From Daphnia pulex (lineage: Eukaryota; Arthropoda; Branchiopoda; Diplostraca; Daphniidae): a stretch of 64,000 nt of DNA. The position numbers and the translations under genes were made by a program. Of this stretch, positions 1 through 9,700 are shown piece by piece. Position 1 is the first letter of the stretch. Every line of letters begins with the position of its first letter. The notes below the pieces were generated by a model, which made no database searches, was not told where the DNA came from, and saw nothing but the letters and a program-made list of their open reading frames with translations. The stretch covers positions 13,158,001 to 13,222,000 of the forward strand of contig NC_060019.1 in assembly GCF_021134715.1 (NCBI RefSeq), given 5' to 3'.

Positions 1-1443
1 TGAAATCGTTTCATCTGTCTTCTTTGGCGTTTTTACTTGTGCACATGTGCAGTATACGATTGAGGCAACCTGTCCTATGACAGGTTTGACTAAGTCGACA
101 ACTGCTAGATTAAATTCCGGCTTTCTGCACCAACAAAATAATAACGGCACATGTTATTATCGCGGTTGGGAAAGTCACAGGCCCCCCCCTCCCTGGGGGC
201 CATAAAATATATATGTCATTGTGTTTATAAAAAATAAAAAGATAAAATATATATGAAATGATTTTTATTTTCTAAACAAAAAAAAACAAGGGATAAATGA
301 ACATCGCCAATTTTTATCGAAAAAGACTTAGTAAAATAAATAATATGGTGGTTGTTTTTATAAAGCGGAAAAAATTAATAAAAATTTGGACAGGTAGTTT
401 GATTATTCGTAAAGTGCAGTTTGTAAATTTTTATAATTAAAAAGGAAAAAAGAACAACATAGTTTGATTTCATATTTTATTATTTGCGAAGTAATAATAT
501 TGTACATACACATGTAACAATTTGAACGTTATAAAGGATGAAGAGTTGATATCAAATTATAAGGGAGAATTACTTCGTGGTCAAACTAACTTTTTCTTTC
601 TCCAAAAATACATCAGAACTTCTCATTGCTATTTCCCTTTTGACAAGCGAATAACCAACGGCGGACATGCTGTTTACTCAGGGAAAAGGGACAACAGATA
701 TGCATTTGTAAATTGTCAAAGTCTAATTGTTTTTTTCAGTCTTGAATTTCAGCAACCTGTTTTCGGCTTGACCAATAGATCAACTCTGGAACGGCGGCGT
801 ACCATTGAACTGAAACGAGAACAGATTAGTTGCAAGTCAATAATTAAAAAAAAAACTGTTCATCCAGTATTACCTTAATGCGAGTACAGGTAGCAAGAGA
901 AAACACCAACAAAATGCCAGACAGCCTTCAGGAAACACCCAACTATTTTGCACAACAGCTCAACACTGCATGGACACCAACTTTGTAAATTGAAATCTGA
1001 TGTAGAACCTCCAAGTCTGCAGAAGATCCATTTCACCACATTTCCAAATAAGAAAATGACTGCCACACCACTGCACACCAGACATCACCACCATTAACAG
1101 CTCCAACACCAGACTCGCCAAGAATTCCTCCAAAACAAAAGACGTTAATAAACCAAGATTATTTTCAAACAAAAACTAAGAAGAAATTGGCTTGGGTAAG
1201 AAAAAATAATTGTTAAAAAATTACAACTTTTCACAAGCTGATGAAAATCATTTCACAAAGGATCTTATTCTAAGCAGTTTGTAGTTTTCAAATGTTTTCT
1301 AATAGTTCTAAATCAAGAATTCTAAACCCAACTCAAGTAAATTCTTAGCAAAGAACACATACATGGACTAAAATTTAAGCAAGTTGTCTTATTAATACAA
1401 GTAAATGTTACCATTTCAGATTTCCTTCCTTTTCTTCACATTT
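1..1443. other. AT-rich intergenic sequence, no supported gene
   Basis: This stretch is AT-rich and has only short unconvincing reading frames. The longest (522-878, plus) has no recognisable motif and no splice context I trust. A run of C near 181 followed by a G run is low-complexity sequence. I see nothing else that can be supported. Confidence 0.5.
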
Positions 1444-1539
1444 TCATCTCGCAACATGATAGAAGACTCGAGCAAAAGGCATGATCACAGAGGCATCTTG
1501 TTGACTTGGCACTGAATATTGAGAACAATTGCCACCAAC
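1444..1539 (-). CDS. Possible orphan terminal coding exon
   Basis: On the minus strand a plausible acceptor (TTTTGTGACAG) opens a 96-base frame of 31 codons plus a TGA stop, exactly in phase 0. The encoded tail contains SVPSQQDASVIMPFARVFYH, which reads like ordinary protein rather than low-complexity sequence. No convincing upstream exon was found between 1,540 and 2,847, so this is at best a fragment of a gene model and may be chance. I do not recognise the protein. Confidence 0.15.
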   Translation of the reverse strand, partial: VGGNCSQYSVPSQQDASVIMPFARVFYHVAR

Positions 1540-2470
1540 CTGTCACAAAATAAATTAGATTAATAAAATGGACTTAATTTATGATTAACTGTAGTGTATG
1601 TCTTCCTAAGCTCAATTCAAGTTCATCTCTCAATTGAAACAATTTACAAAACTATCACAGAAAAAATTGGCAAATGATTTGTAAGTTAGGATTACTTATG
1701 TATGATAAATTGTAATAAAAAAATCTCATCAGAAATTAAATCACAGAATTTTAATGTGGAAACAAAATTTTATAATTATTAAGTTAATCAAAATTATTAC
1801 TTGACTGTTCTAAAGTACTTTCACATGCGACGAAACGTGCAACATGCAGCAAGAGACGACATTTTAGGCAACAAGTGTACAACAGCCATGGCCACAGCCC
1901 ACATGGAATTGGCAAGTATAAATTTAAGGCCATGTAACTCGTAAATTAACCAAAAAAAATTAACATTAAGAATGAAAGCAGGAATTACCTTTGTTTGTGA
2001 AGAAAATATCAGGAAAGAAAGTACCCCGCAATGGCTATCGTAACCATTCTCGACAGCGTCTCGATAGAAAAGAAAGACTAGAATGAATGTCGTCTCAAGA
2101 CTTTGATTTAATGCCCCCTCCCCTCCCCTAATACCAACACAATAGGGCTGAATAGTTCAATCCCTAAACACACTGAAATATTTAGCCACCTAGTGACAAC
2201 AATTGGTATCCACGAGGACTACAGGTGCATCACAGCGGACGAAAGTGGTCCAACTCGTCAGTAAAGTAAGAAAACTGTAAGTTGTATAGCAGCCTAAGTC
2301 ACAGTGAAGCTAGATGAGCTTCGCGAAGATAAGGAAGGAGCAGAACGTTGGTCGTGCAAGTCACTCTTCTGTCATGTACAAAGGCCAGCGGATCTGTGTT
2401 ACATGTTCATACCCACTAAAGAGTTTCGTTCGTTCAAATTATTGAAATGAAAATTAATAAATGAATATCA
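1540..2470. other. Intergenic sequence, no supported gene
   Basis: AT-rich sequence with a short C-rich patch near 2,111-2,130. No coding region, RNA gene or repeat could be supported on either strand. Confidence 0.4.
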
Positions 2471-2517
2471 ACCAAATCAGGGGTATGGGGAGTATCTCTC
2501 CATACCCCTGACCAAAT
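2471..2517. repeat. 33-nt hairpin bounded by a 7-bp direct repeat
   Basis: The heptamer ACCAAAT occurs at 2471-2477 and again at 2511-2517. The 33 bases between them form an inverted repeat with 15-nt arms (one mismatch) and a 3-nt loop. The direct repeats abut the hairpin exactly. This is what a target-site duplication around a tiny inserted foldback sequence, or a templated-repair insertion, would look like. The next 330 bp up to the cuticular gene hold nothing else recognisable. Confidence 0.6.
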
Positions 2518-2847
2518 AAAAGGGAATATCCTAGAATAAAATACAGCCTTTTGAAAATATCGTTGGAGAATACGTGTTATTGTGTGATTAATATCAATAA
2601 ATCAATAATGCATGAAAAAATTAAAAAATCGACAAAACAAATCATGTAACGGATAAATACAGAAATAAATGGATAAAACCAAACGATGAGTGCAGCTAGT
2701 AGGAGATTCAAAAATAAACATGTTCGCGCCAAGATTTGAAAGAGGGGATTTACGATATCTCAAGACCTACAATAAAAGTTTTGGTGTAATTTTTAAATAA
2801 CAAATAAGTCAAGGCCATTAATAAATGCTTCGACGAGTGATTATCCC

Positions 2848-3678
2848 CTAGGACGGATACAACTTAAACGATTTAAGATCCCGCATGAATTGATCTATTT
2901 TGCTAGGATTCGGCCACATTACAGATTCTGAAATGTTCGACGGTGAACGAAAGATAGCTTCTCCATATTTGAAAAATTTCGGTCGATCTGGTGGTGGTTG
3001 TAGAGTTTTATTTTTTTCGACATCGGTCATAAGGGCAATTTGAAGTTCAGTTGCATCATGCACTTCAATCGGCACATCAGCGTCGCTATCATCAACCACC
3101 TTTAAAACGGAACTAGTGTTTGCATTGCTGTATGCATTTCCATCTAAACTAAGAATACGAATATGTTAAAAAAGGAACAGAAGTTAGATTTAAAAAAAAA
3201 AGATCGTACCAATAGCTGGAAAAGGAAAACCAAGCAACTGTCTAGCAACATCGAAGTAATAAAAATATTCTGTTTAAAATATGAAAGTTACAATAGTAAG
3301 ATTAAATTAACGCTACCAGCTTCAAGGAAAAAAGTACCCGAGATTTGTAACTGTTGTTTGGTATATCCAAACTCCCCTGTTACATATCCATCAGCATCCT
3401 TACGCTCGACTAGAAAAGTTCCATCCGACGCTTTAAAGCCAAAACTATAAGAACCGTCGCCATTTGCTCTGTGGATTTGTTTCAAGACCTCGACAGTAGT
3501 TTCGGGGAATAATGTTATATCCTTCTGCGGTATTGGAGTGGTGATAACAATGGTTGCCACTAAGGACAAAATCTGCGCAAAAAATAACAATGTTGGTATT
3601 TGAAACAAAAAACTGATAGTTATTCAATTGAAAAATAAAAGTAAATTACAAAAAGCCTACCAAAATAAGGATTATCAT
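2848..3678 (-). CDS. Cuticular protein with a degenerate RR-1-like chitin-binding region
   Basis: The model has three coding exons. The first encodes MIILIL (from 3678). The second, about 3445-3575, completes a hydrophobic signal peptide (LSLVATIVITTPIP) and encodes the start of a Rebers-Riddiford motif, GSYSFGFKASDGTFLVE, then GEFGYT. The third runs from about 3153 to the stop at 2848. RR-1 domains bind chitin in arthropod cuticle. Here the usual downstream part (PDG..Y.V.Y.ADE.GY) is not visible: after the second intron the chain reads DGNAYSNANTS and then an acidic, proline-containing tail of about 90 residues. It may therefore be a diverged member with weak or lost chitin binding, or I may have missed a small exon between 3158 and 3300. 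A TATA box lies about 65 bp upstream of the start. The secreted cuticular-type identification is fairly safe; exon edges are less so. Confidence 0.65.
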
Positions 3679-3743
3679 TTTGACGCTGCTCGAAGCAATC
3701 CGTTGAACTGTTTAAAGACTAAAACAAAATAACCGGGCTGGAC

Positions 3744-3750
3744 TTTTATA
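3744..3750 (-). promoter_or_regulatory. TATA box of the cuticular gene
   Basis: TATAAAA on the minus strand, about 65 bp upstream of the start codon at 3678. This is normal spacing for a short 5' UTR. Confidence 0.55.
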
Positions 3751-4296
3751 TCCCACTTTCACAACCAATACCCACATACCGTTGGAGCCGGTTCCCAAAA
3801 AGGATACGTTTAGAAAGCGGAAGCAAAAAATGGGCCGATTTAATAAAGATGAAACTCACGGTGAACAACTTGTTCACCTGGCTACTTAGGTACATGTGTG
3901 TAAACCTACAAGCAGTTCTGTGGTATGGAAGTACGGAGTGGCAATTCAATGTTATGGATGGCTTTCAGAACATATTTTTCTTTTCCTAAACATTAGGTTT
4001 GAAAAATTAGTCAAAATCGTCGAAAATTCGAAACTTTCCCTTTTACACTTACTTTCAAAAGTACCGTATGTGATAAATAAACAAGTGTTTAGTCAAGTGA
4101 ATTATGCGGGCCGTCAAACAATCAAACCAGTTTAAGATCTTTGAGCTGCGATTATCACAAAATGTTTATACCCGCAAAAGCCTACTTTCTGTACAAAAAA
4201 AACCCTCCGCCATATAATTTTCAAAAAATGATCTCAAAGCTGATTTACAATACCGAAGAATAAATTTAAAAAATTCAATAAATACAATACATCTAA
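3751..4296. other. Intergenic sequence
   Basis: The region lies upstream of the cuticular gene and downstream of the coiled-coil gene. It contains only short reading frames without motifs; nothing further is supported. Confidence 0.5.
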
Positions 4297-5865
4297 CTAA
4301 ATTTCACATTTACGAATGGAGACCATCTGTCTTTCAGTGTTGCCGGACTGAGGTGGAGCTGGTGGACAACGACACAGGGCAGTTTTCAGACAAGAAAAGC
4401 AAGAATTCGCCTATTAATTAATTTAAATATCAATAGTCTTCCTTATGATATTTAAATTCTCATAATATTTTTGAACTCACCTTTGGAACTAGATATTTGT
4501 AAACGAGAGAACTTATATTTCGAGTGTTCTGGCGTTCCCTCTGTGTGGCTGTATCCTCTTCAGAATCAATACTTCTTCCCAAGTGTCTATTATTTGGGAT
4601 AGAGGACCGTTGCGGAATGTCCACATCGTCGGTTTGTATTCCGTTATCCAACGAAGATCTGTTCGTCAACGTGGGAAAACAAAAATTTTTAATTTCCAAG
4701 AAAATTGCAGTTTATAACAGAACACCAGATTAGAAGAACTTACTTAATTTGGAGTTTCCTTTCATACTCCTTGCTACGTTCCATCCACGCGGCAAGTTCT
4801 AATTCTAAAACCTGAACCTTGTTCATCATGGTATCTAAGAGTTTCTTGTTTTCTGTCAAAATAATATTACTATCGCTGACAATAGCATGGAAATACTGAA
4901 ATCTAAACAACAATAAAAGAAGATAAGCAACTACATTTCGACTAGAATTTATTGCATTTTGAAATACCTTTCATCACCGACCAGCCCAGGGACGTTAGCT
5001 TCTTCGCTCTGCACTGCATTACATTTTTCCTTAATCTCGGTTAATTCCTAAAAGAAGTGAATGACATTTTGATAGGCTCTTTCTGTTTGATCCTTAAAGC
5101 TTATAATAAAACTTGCCTTTGCAGGATCTTTATTTTCCGACTCATCAGACGGGTGTTTTGATCTCTCTCCAGTTTCTTTCGTTTGCTTCATTTTTGCTCC
5201 ACGTTTTAAATCTGCAACCTCATCTTCGGTGAAAATAAGACATAATTTTGTTGAAGATTAAAAGAGAAAAAAGCTAAACAATAAAACCTATTGACCTTTC
5301 ATGGAGTAATAGGCCTGTTCCAGTTTAATGTATGACAGTGTTTTTTGGATGTTTTCTGCATGGAGATCTCTGATTAGCTTTTGTAAATGCCTCACATCTT
5401 CAAGAGAAAATTCCTCTGGAGCTATCTGTAAAAAAAAAATCATTATTAGCAGCTGATCGAGTGTAAAATCACTATATGCAGTATGGGCCATTTTTTGTAC
5501 TTGTGTAACTATCCCCTTATTAGTATTAAGATTTTCTTGATTTGCCCCGAATGGGTATGAATCCTCACTGGTTGGTGTATTTAACTGGAACCCTAAGGCA
5601 TATGCATTCCATGCTGGCACTGATACCGATTTATAACACTGATAGGCCTGTGGGAAAACAACTTTCACTATTAGTTAATTGATCACTTGTGACACTTCAG
5701 TTACTCACAATAAAAAAGTGTAATTTTGTTTTTACAGTTAGATCTTTTACGTACAGGTGGTTGTTGGCCAGGAAGAGCTTCATCTTCTAGCAGAATATCG
5801 GTGTGGTTTTCATCAATCCTAGGAATCTGTGTTGACAGAAGTTGGTCTATTTGCACCTTTTCCAT
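4297..5865 (-). CDS. Coiled-coil protein of unknown function
   Basis: A multi-exon model of about 345 residues starts at 5865 (MEKVQIDQLLSTQIPRID) and ends at 4297. Exons lie at about 5755-5865, 5480-5647 with a probable 75-bp intron inside the longer frame, 5300-5430, 5116-5223, 4972-5047, 4743-4909, 4491-4660 and 4297-4404. The sequence has an acidic N-terminus, then helical heptad-like stretches (IAPEEFSLEDVRHLQKLIR, ENKKLLDTMMNKVQVLELEL) with charged polar linkers. It ends with a short Cys/Pro segment (SCFSCLKTALCRCPP). There is no signal peptide or membrane segment, so it is probably intracellular. One intron appears to use a GC donor (AAAG|GCAAGT near 5115). I do not recognise the family; a cytoskeletal or adaptor role would be a guess from the coiled coils alone. 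Confidence 0.6.
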
Positions 5866-7101
5866 TGTACCTTAATACTTGGGAACATCAAAATGACAAT
5901 GAAAATACAAAACTTATACCATCAGCTATCAGTTAAAATAGATTACCCCGAAATATGCCCACAGGAATTTTTTCGAGTTGACGATCGACACTGTGCAGAC
6001 AAATTCCAACAACTATTTTAGTCGTCTTCAAAGAAGTTTGTAGGCTACTTAGTTTGAAGGACACGATTACTTATATCAGATTAAAGAAAAGTCCCCCAAT
6101 CCAGTGTTTTCCTCTCCAGAAACTTGTCAGCAGTCATTCTTACCAAGTCTGCACGTGAACTGAAATAAAAAGATGGCGGTTGTACCCCCCCCCTTCAACG
6201 CCATCCTACATCGATTGGGTGAGGGAGAGAGCTATAGAATTATACACATGACTTCCCACAAGAATACACAAAATATAATGGGCTTTTTTTCCTTGTACAT
6301 AATTGTAAACAATATAAACACAACCTTCTTTCCTGAACACTTAATTTGTTCACGCAATGCGGAGTCTATAGATGATTAGATGAGATTGCGAGCACTTTAG
6401 TAATATCACACACAAGGAGCGAATTTGAAATGCGGCAAATTTAGTTAACTGAATAAAAATCGGTTGAAACACGACTAGGCTATTTTTAAAGAATGGCTAC
6501 TGAATTGACTTCACACCTTTAACGAGCTTACAGCTAGAATGAGAATGTTTGACTGATGCGATGTGAAAAGAACGTTTTGATTCGATTCTCTCTATCCGTC
6601 ATGTTCATTGTGATGAGATACCCATTGTGGCACATTTCAAACTGTAATGCCGTCTTCAACTATAGCTATGCTCATTATTTTTTCTTCTAATTAGTCCTAC
6701 TGCAATTACTCCAACCAGCTTGGACTGTGTTAGTACCGTAACCCAATAACCAATTAATTGCAATGAGCAGCAGAAAAACAGATTTTGTTTTGATTTGACA
6801 TTTTTGTTTGCCTTCTGAAGTATGAGACTGCATTTTTTAAACCTGTTGGTAATCTTTTTGTAAAACTGAAACCATAATTCCATGAAATGAATGAAACAAG
6901 TTTACCGTATACACTAATAACATATTTTCCTGGAAAATGTTTCGTGTCCGGTGGCAAAGTTGCCATGAAGCAACGTTAAAAAACAACAAACATAATTATC
7001 TATAGCTCAAAAAGAAAGAAAATAGAATTTTCCATATATGGAAAATACTGAAAACTTGACCGCGTGTTGACGTTTTCCGATTGACGTGATAACTCGTACA
7101 C
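5866..7101. other. Intergenic sequence between the coiled-coil gene and the transposon
   Basis: AT-rich sequence with a nine-base C run near 6186. Reading frames here (for example 6173-6379) have no motif. No TATA box was seen for the coiled-coil gene, which fits a broadly expressed gene. Nothing else is supported. Confidence 0.4.
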
Positions 7102-7103
7102 TA

Positions 7104-7209
7104 TAGGGCTGTTCGACATCTTTTTTAACATTTGTTGCCATCGTGGCAACGCAGCAACTCATGTATTTTTTGTCTGCTACGAGTGACTTGTTTATTCTGT
7201 GAAATATGA
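7104..7209 (+). repeat. Left terminal inverted repeat
   Basis: About 105 bp, matching the reverse complement of 8350-8452. The first 88 bp have one mismatch, and similarity fades in the inner ~18 bp. The arm contains its own short palindrome, TTGCCATCGTGGCAA. Confidence 0.85.
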
Positions 7210-7212
7210 AAG

Positions 7213-7920
7213 TTCGTGTGTTCGGATCACTTTGTTACAGGTATTTGTAGGTTAATACTAACAATTATTGATTATTATCTTACAATTTGTGAAATGCTTA
7301 CAGGAAAGCCGAGTGGAGAATTCCACAAAAAACATGTTGATTGGGCACCCTCTATAAATGTGGGATCAAATAAGACGAAACAATTTCTAGGTATAAGGTA
7401 TTGCATTATTCATTTCATGTGTGAAAAAACAGTCCTATATGTTGTTTTAATGAATGAACTATTTTGTCATTACAGATGGTGATCATCAAGTACGTAACAA
7501 TGTTGCTTTTGACAAGGCTGATACACCTCCATTGATAGATGTTGAAACTGCAACTGAAGTTGAGGATTCTGGTTTTTTGAACAATTTGATACAAGGTGAT
7601 TTAGTTATGGCTGATAGGGGATTTACAGTTCATGAGGCTGTTACTTTACGGAATGCAAATCTTGCTGTGCCTTCGTTCCTTGGAAAGCAAACACAGTTGT
7701 CAAATGTTGAAGTTGAGTACTTTAGAGGCCTAGCAAGGATTCATATACATGTTGAGAGAGTTATAGGGGCCACAAAACAAATATCACTATTTTAGAAGGT
7801 CCTCTTCATCGTGCAACACTTTCTGTTTCAAAGGGTGAAGATTCAGCAATAATTGATAAAATTGTTATGGTCTGTTGCGCTCTTTACAATTCGTGTTCAT
7901 CTGTTGTACCCTTACTGTAG
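7213..7920 (+). pseudogene. Transposase remnant (THAP fragment plus DDE_Tnp_4 fragment)
   Basis: Three exon-like pieces are visible. The first ends in VCSDHFVT and splices over a 62-bp intron to GKPSGEFHKKHVDWAPSINV. Together these give the C-terminal part of a THAP zinc finger (C..HF..G.P....DW.PS). After a second small intron comes the DDE part with VMADRGF (second catalytic Asp) and HVERVIGATKQ (catalytic Glu). A one-base frameshift near 7785 ends the frame early. The other frame continues as ILEGPLHRATLS to a stop at 7918-7920. The N-terminal zinc ligands and the region around the first catalytic Asp are missing, so no active transposase is made. Confidence 0.75.
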
Positions 7921-8349
7921 TGTGTTTAGGTGAATAATTGTCATAATAAACCACAAATTTTCAAAAAATACTTGATGTATTAACCTTGGTTAACAGGGGC
8001 ACAAACAGATTACCATTTTCTTCGTAATAATTTAAACAAACACAACATTTTCACAAATGGATATTTTCTTTTTTACAAAGGAAGGTAGACAAATTGTATC
8101 TTTTCACTCACTACTGATTGGTTATATTGGAAAGTGCTGTTCTCTGAACTTGACTGTTACTAGGAACGACCGGTAAGACGATTTGTAACTTTCCCAAATA
8201 ACGTGTTTTGGCCTCAATACTAAGTCAACTGGCATAATTAGACAGTGACATAGTTAAACACTAACACTATAACGAACTAATATATAAAGAAAACACATCA
8301 CAACTTCAAAACAACCCCCTTTTCTATCACTATTTTTCAAAAAATTCAT

Positions 8350-8452
8350 ATTTCGCAGAACTACACAATTCACTCGTAGCAGACAAAAAATACATGAGTT
8401 GCTGAGTTGCCACGATGGCAACAAATGTTAAAAAAGATGTCGAACAGCCCTA
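8350..8452 (-). repeat. Right terminal inverted repeat
   Basis: Inverted partner of 7104-7209, ending GATGTCGAACAGCCCTA and followed by the TA target duplicate. Confidence 0.85.
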
Positions 8453-8454
8453 TA

Positions 8455-8961
8455 TCACGGAAGATATGTTCAGATTGCTTACGCGGAAAGAATAGCGGAA
8501 ATATGTATGCTAATGTAAGCCTTTTGGACTTTGTCTTGTGCGACACGATCCTAAAAGGATTGCGATAAGTTCTAAGAGGAGATAAGTTTATTTTAAATAC
8601 CCGCGGGGTGTTGGTCCAACATTATTTTTATTCCACTGACGGATCATTTTCACAACAATATTCAAATAAAATCATATAAAATTTTCTATAAATCATTTTG
8701 AATTATTATGTCAAGAACAATAACAGGTTCGGTTCGTCTGTTGTCCAAACAGACAAATTTAGATATTACTAGGCAATTAAACCAAGATTTACTTATCATT
8801 TAAATTCACTTGAACTGGATTCTCTGGTTCAACTCTTATCACGATGGTATCCACGTGATTCCAGCAGTAAAATGGCGTAATTAATAGTCGGGTACATTTT
8901 GCCGCTCAATCCTTGCCCCCCATCACATAGCGAGCTATACAATCCACGGTAGTCTTCTTCT
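8455..8961. other. Intergenic sequence 3' of the first Kazal gene
   Basis: This holds the 3' flank of the minus-strand Kazal gene. No separate gene was found; the reading frames seen are short and lack motifs. Confidence 0.4.
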
Positions 8962-9562
8962 TTATAGATAAGGGATCGCTTCGGGTTGACTCGGTTCACA
9001 TTCTCCGTCGTGAACTTTTTCGATCTTGGTCCCATCGCACTTGTTTCTGCCGTTCAGCTCACACTCGTTGTCATAAGTCTTGCCGTTGGATCCGCAAATT
9101 GGGTTGAACGAATATCCAGGACCGTTACAGGGCAGTTCACATCCTTGTTGACCGGACACGCACACGCCGTCGTATGCCTTGTGGACCTTTGAAAAGGGAG
9201 GCTTTTCGCAGTTGTTTTTCAGATAGAGAAAGCAATTGTTGGTGTAAGTCTTGTTGTCTGTTCCACAGAGCGGATAATAGTCGTCCAGTAAACATCCAAT
9301 CTTGCAACGATCAGGTCCGTTCAAATTTTCTAGTGAATTTTCATAGATTTTTTGTTTTGTTTTAAAGAATAAAGTGGAAAATTGGACTATTAAAGTGATT
9401 ACTTCCGCGGACAGTTGCCTTGCTATTCCACACGCACATTACAAGGACGACAGGAAGTAGAGCCGAGCCTAAAGATAACTGAAACCACAGAAATAGGGAA
9501 ATTAAAACAACATTTAAAACAACACAAGGCGTCAAGTGTGAAAATAATGAAAATGCTACCAT
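8962..9562 (-). CDS. Kazal inhibitor 1, secreted, two Kazal domains
   Basis: The model splices ATG (9560-9562) directly to exon 2 (9403-9478), which encodes the signal peptide LSLGSALLPVVLVMCVW. Exon 3 (8962-9329) carries two six-Cys Kazal domains: C-KIG-C...YYPLCGTDNKTY and C-ELP-C...FNPICGSNGKTY. Kazal domains block serine proteases through an exposed loop after the second Cys. The predicted P1 residues here are Leu and Gly, so domain 1 could target chymotrypsin-, elastase- or subtilisin-like enzymes and domain 2 may be weak. An unspliced start (MVAFSLFSH...) would also give a hydrophobic leader. I prefer splicing because of the strong pyrimidine tract and TTTCAG acceptor, and because two sister genes have the same ATG|gt arrangement. 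Confidence 0.8.
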
Positions 9563-9693
9563 TTGAAAGTATCGGAGGGTTACTCCCAGCTGCAGCTAGA
9601 TAGACGTCGAACCAATTCGGAAGCGACAGAACGTTTGTCGTCACAGTCTAAGCTTGGAGGAATGTATGCGACTAACTGGTTGTAACCGGAGGT

Positions 9694-9700
9694 TTTTATA
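9694..9700 (-). promoter_or_regulatory. TATA box of Kazal gene 1
   Basis: TATAAAA on the minus strand about 135 bp upstream of the start codon. This implies a 5' UTR of roughly 100 bases. Confidence 0.5.

Larger units (their letters stand above)
7102..8454 (+). mobile_element. Decayed cut-and-paste DNA transposon, THAP + DDE_Tnp_4 type (ISL2EU/Harbinger-like)
   Basis: The element is about 1.35 kb and is bounded by long terminal inverted repeats starting TAGGGCTGTTCGACATC. It is flanked by TA at 7102-7103 and 8453-8454, consistent with a 2-bp target duplication. Inside, on plus, are pieces of a THAP zinc-finger exon and a DDE transposase exon. The gene is internally deleted and frameshifted, so the copy is non-autonomous. 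TIR arms differ at only one position over the first ~88 bp, so insertion looks fairly recent. THAP fused to DDE_Tnp_4 occurs in several metazoan transposon groups; assignment to the ISL2EU branch rests on the TA target and domain pair and is tentative. Confidence 0.75.

Noticed and set aside
522-878. 118-codon frame near the left edge
   Set aside because: No recognisable family and a long A tract at its end. I considered a transposon fragment but found no supporting motif.
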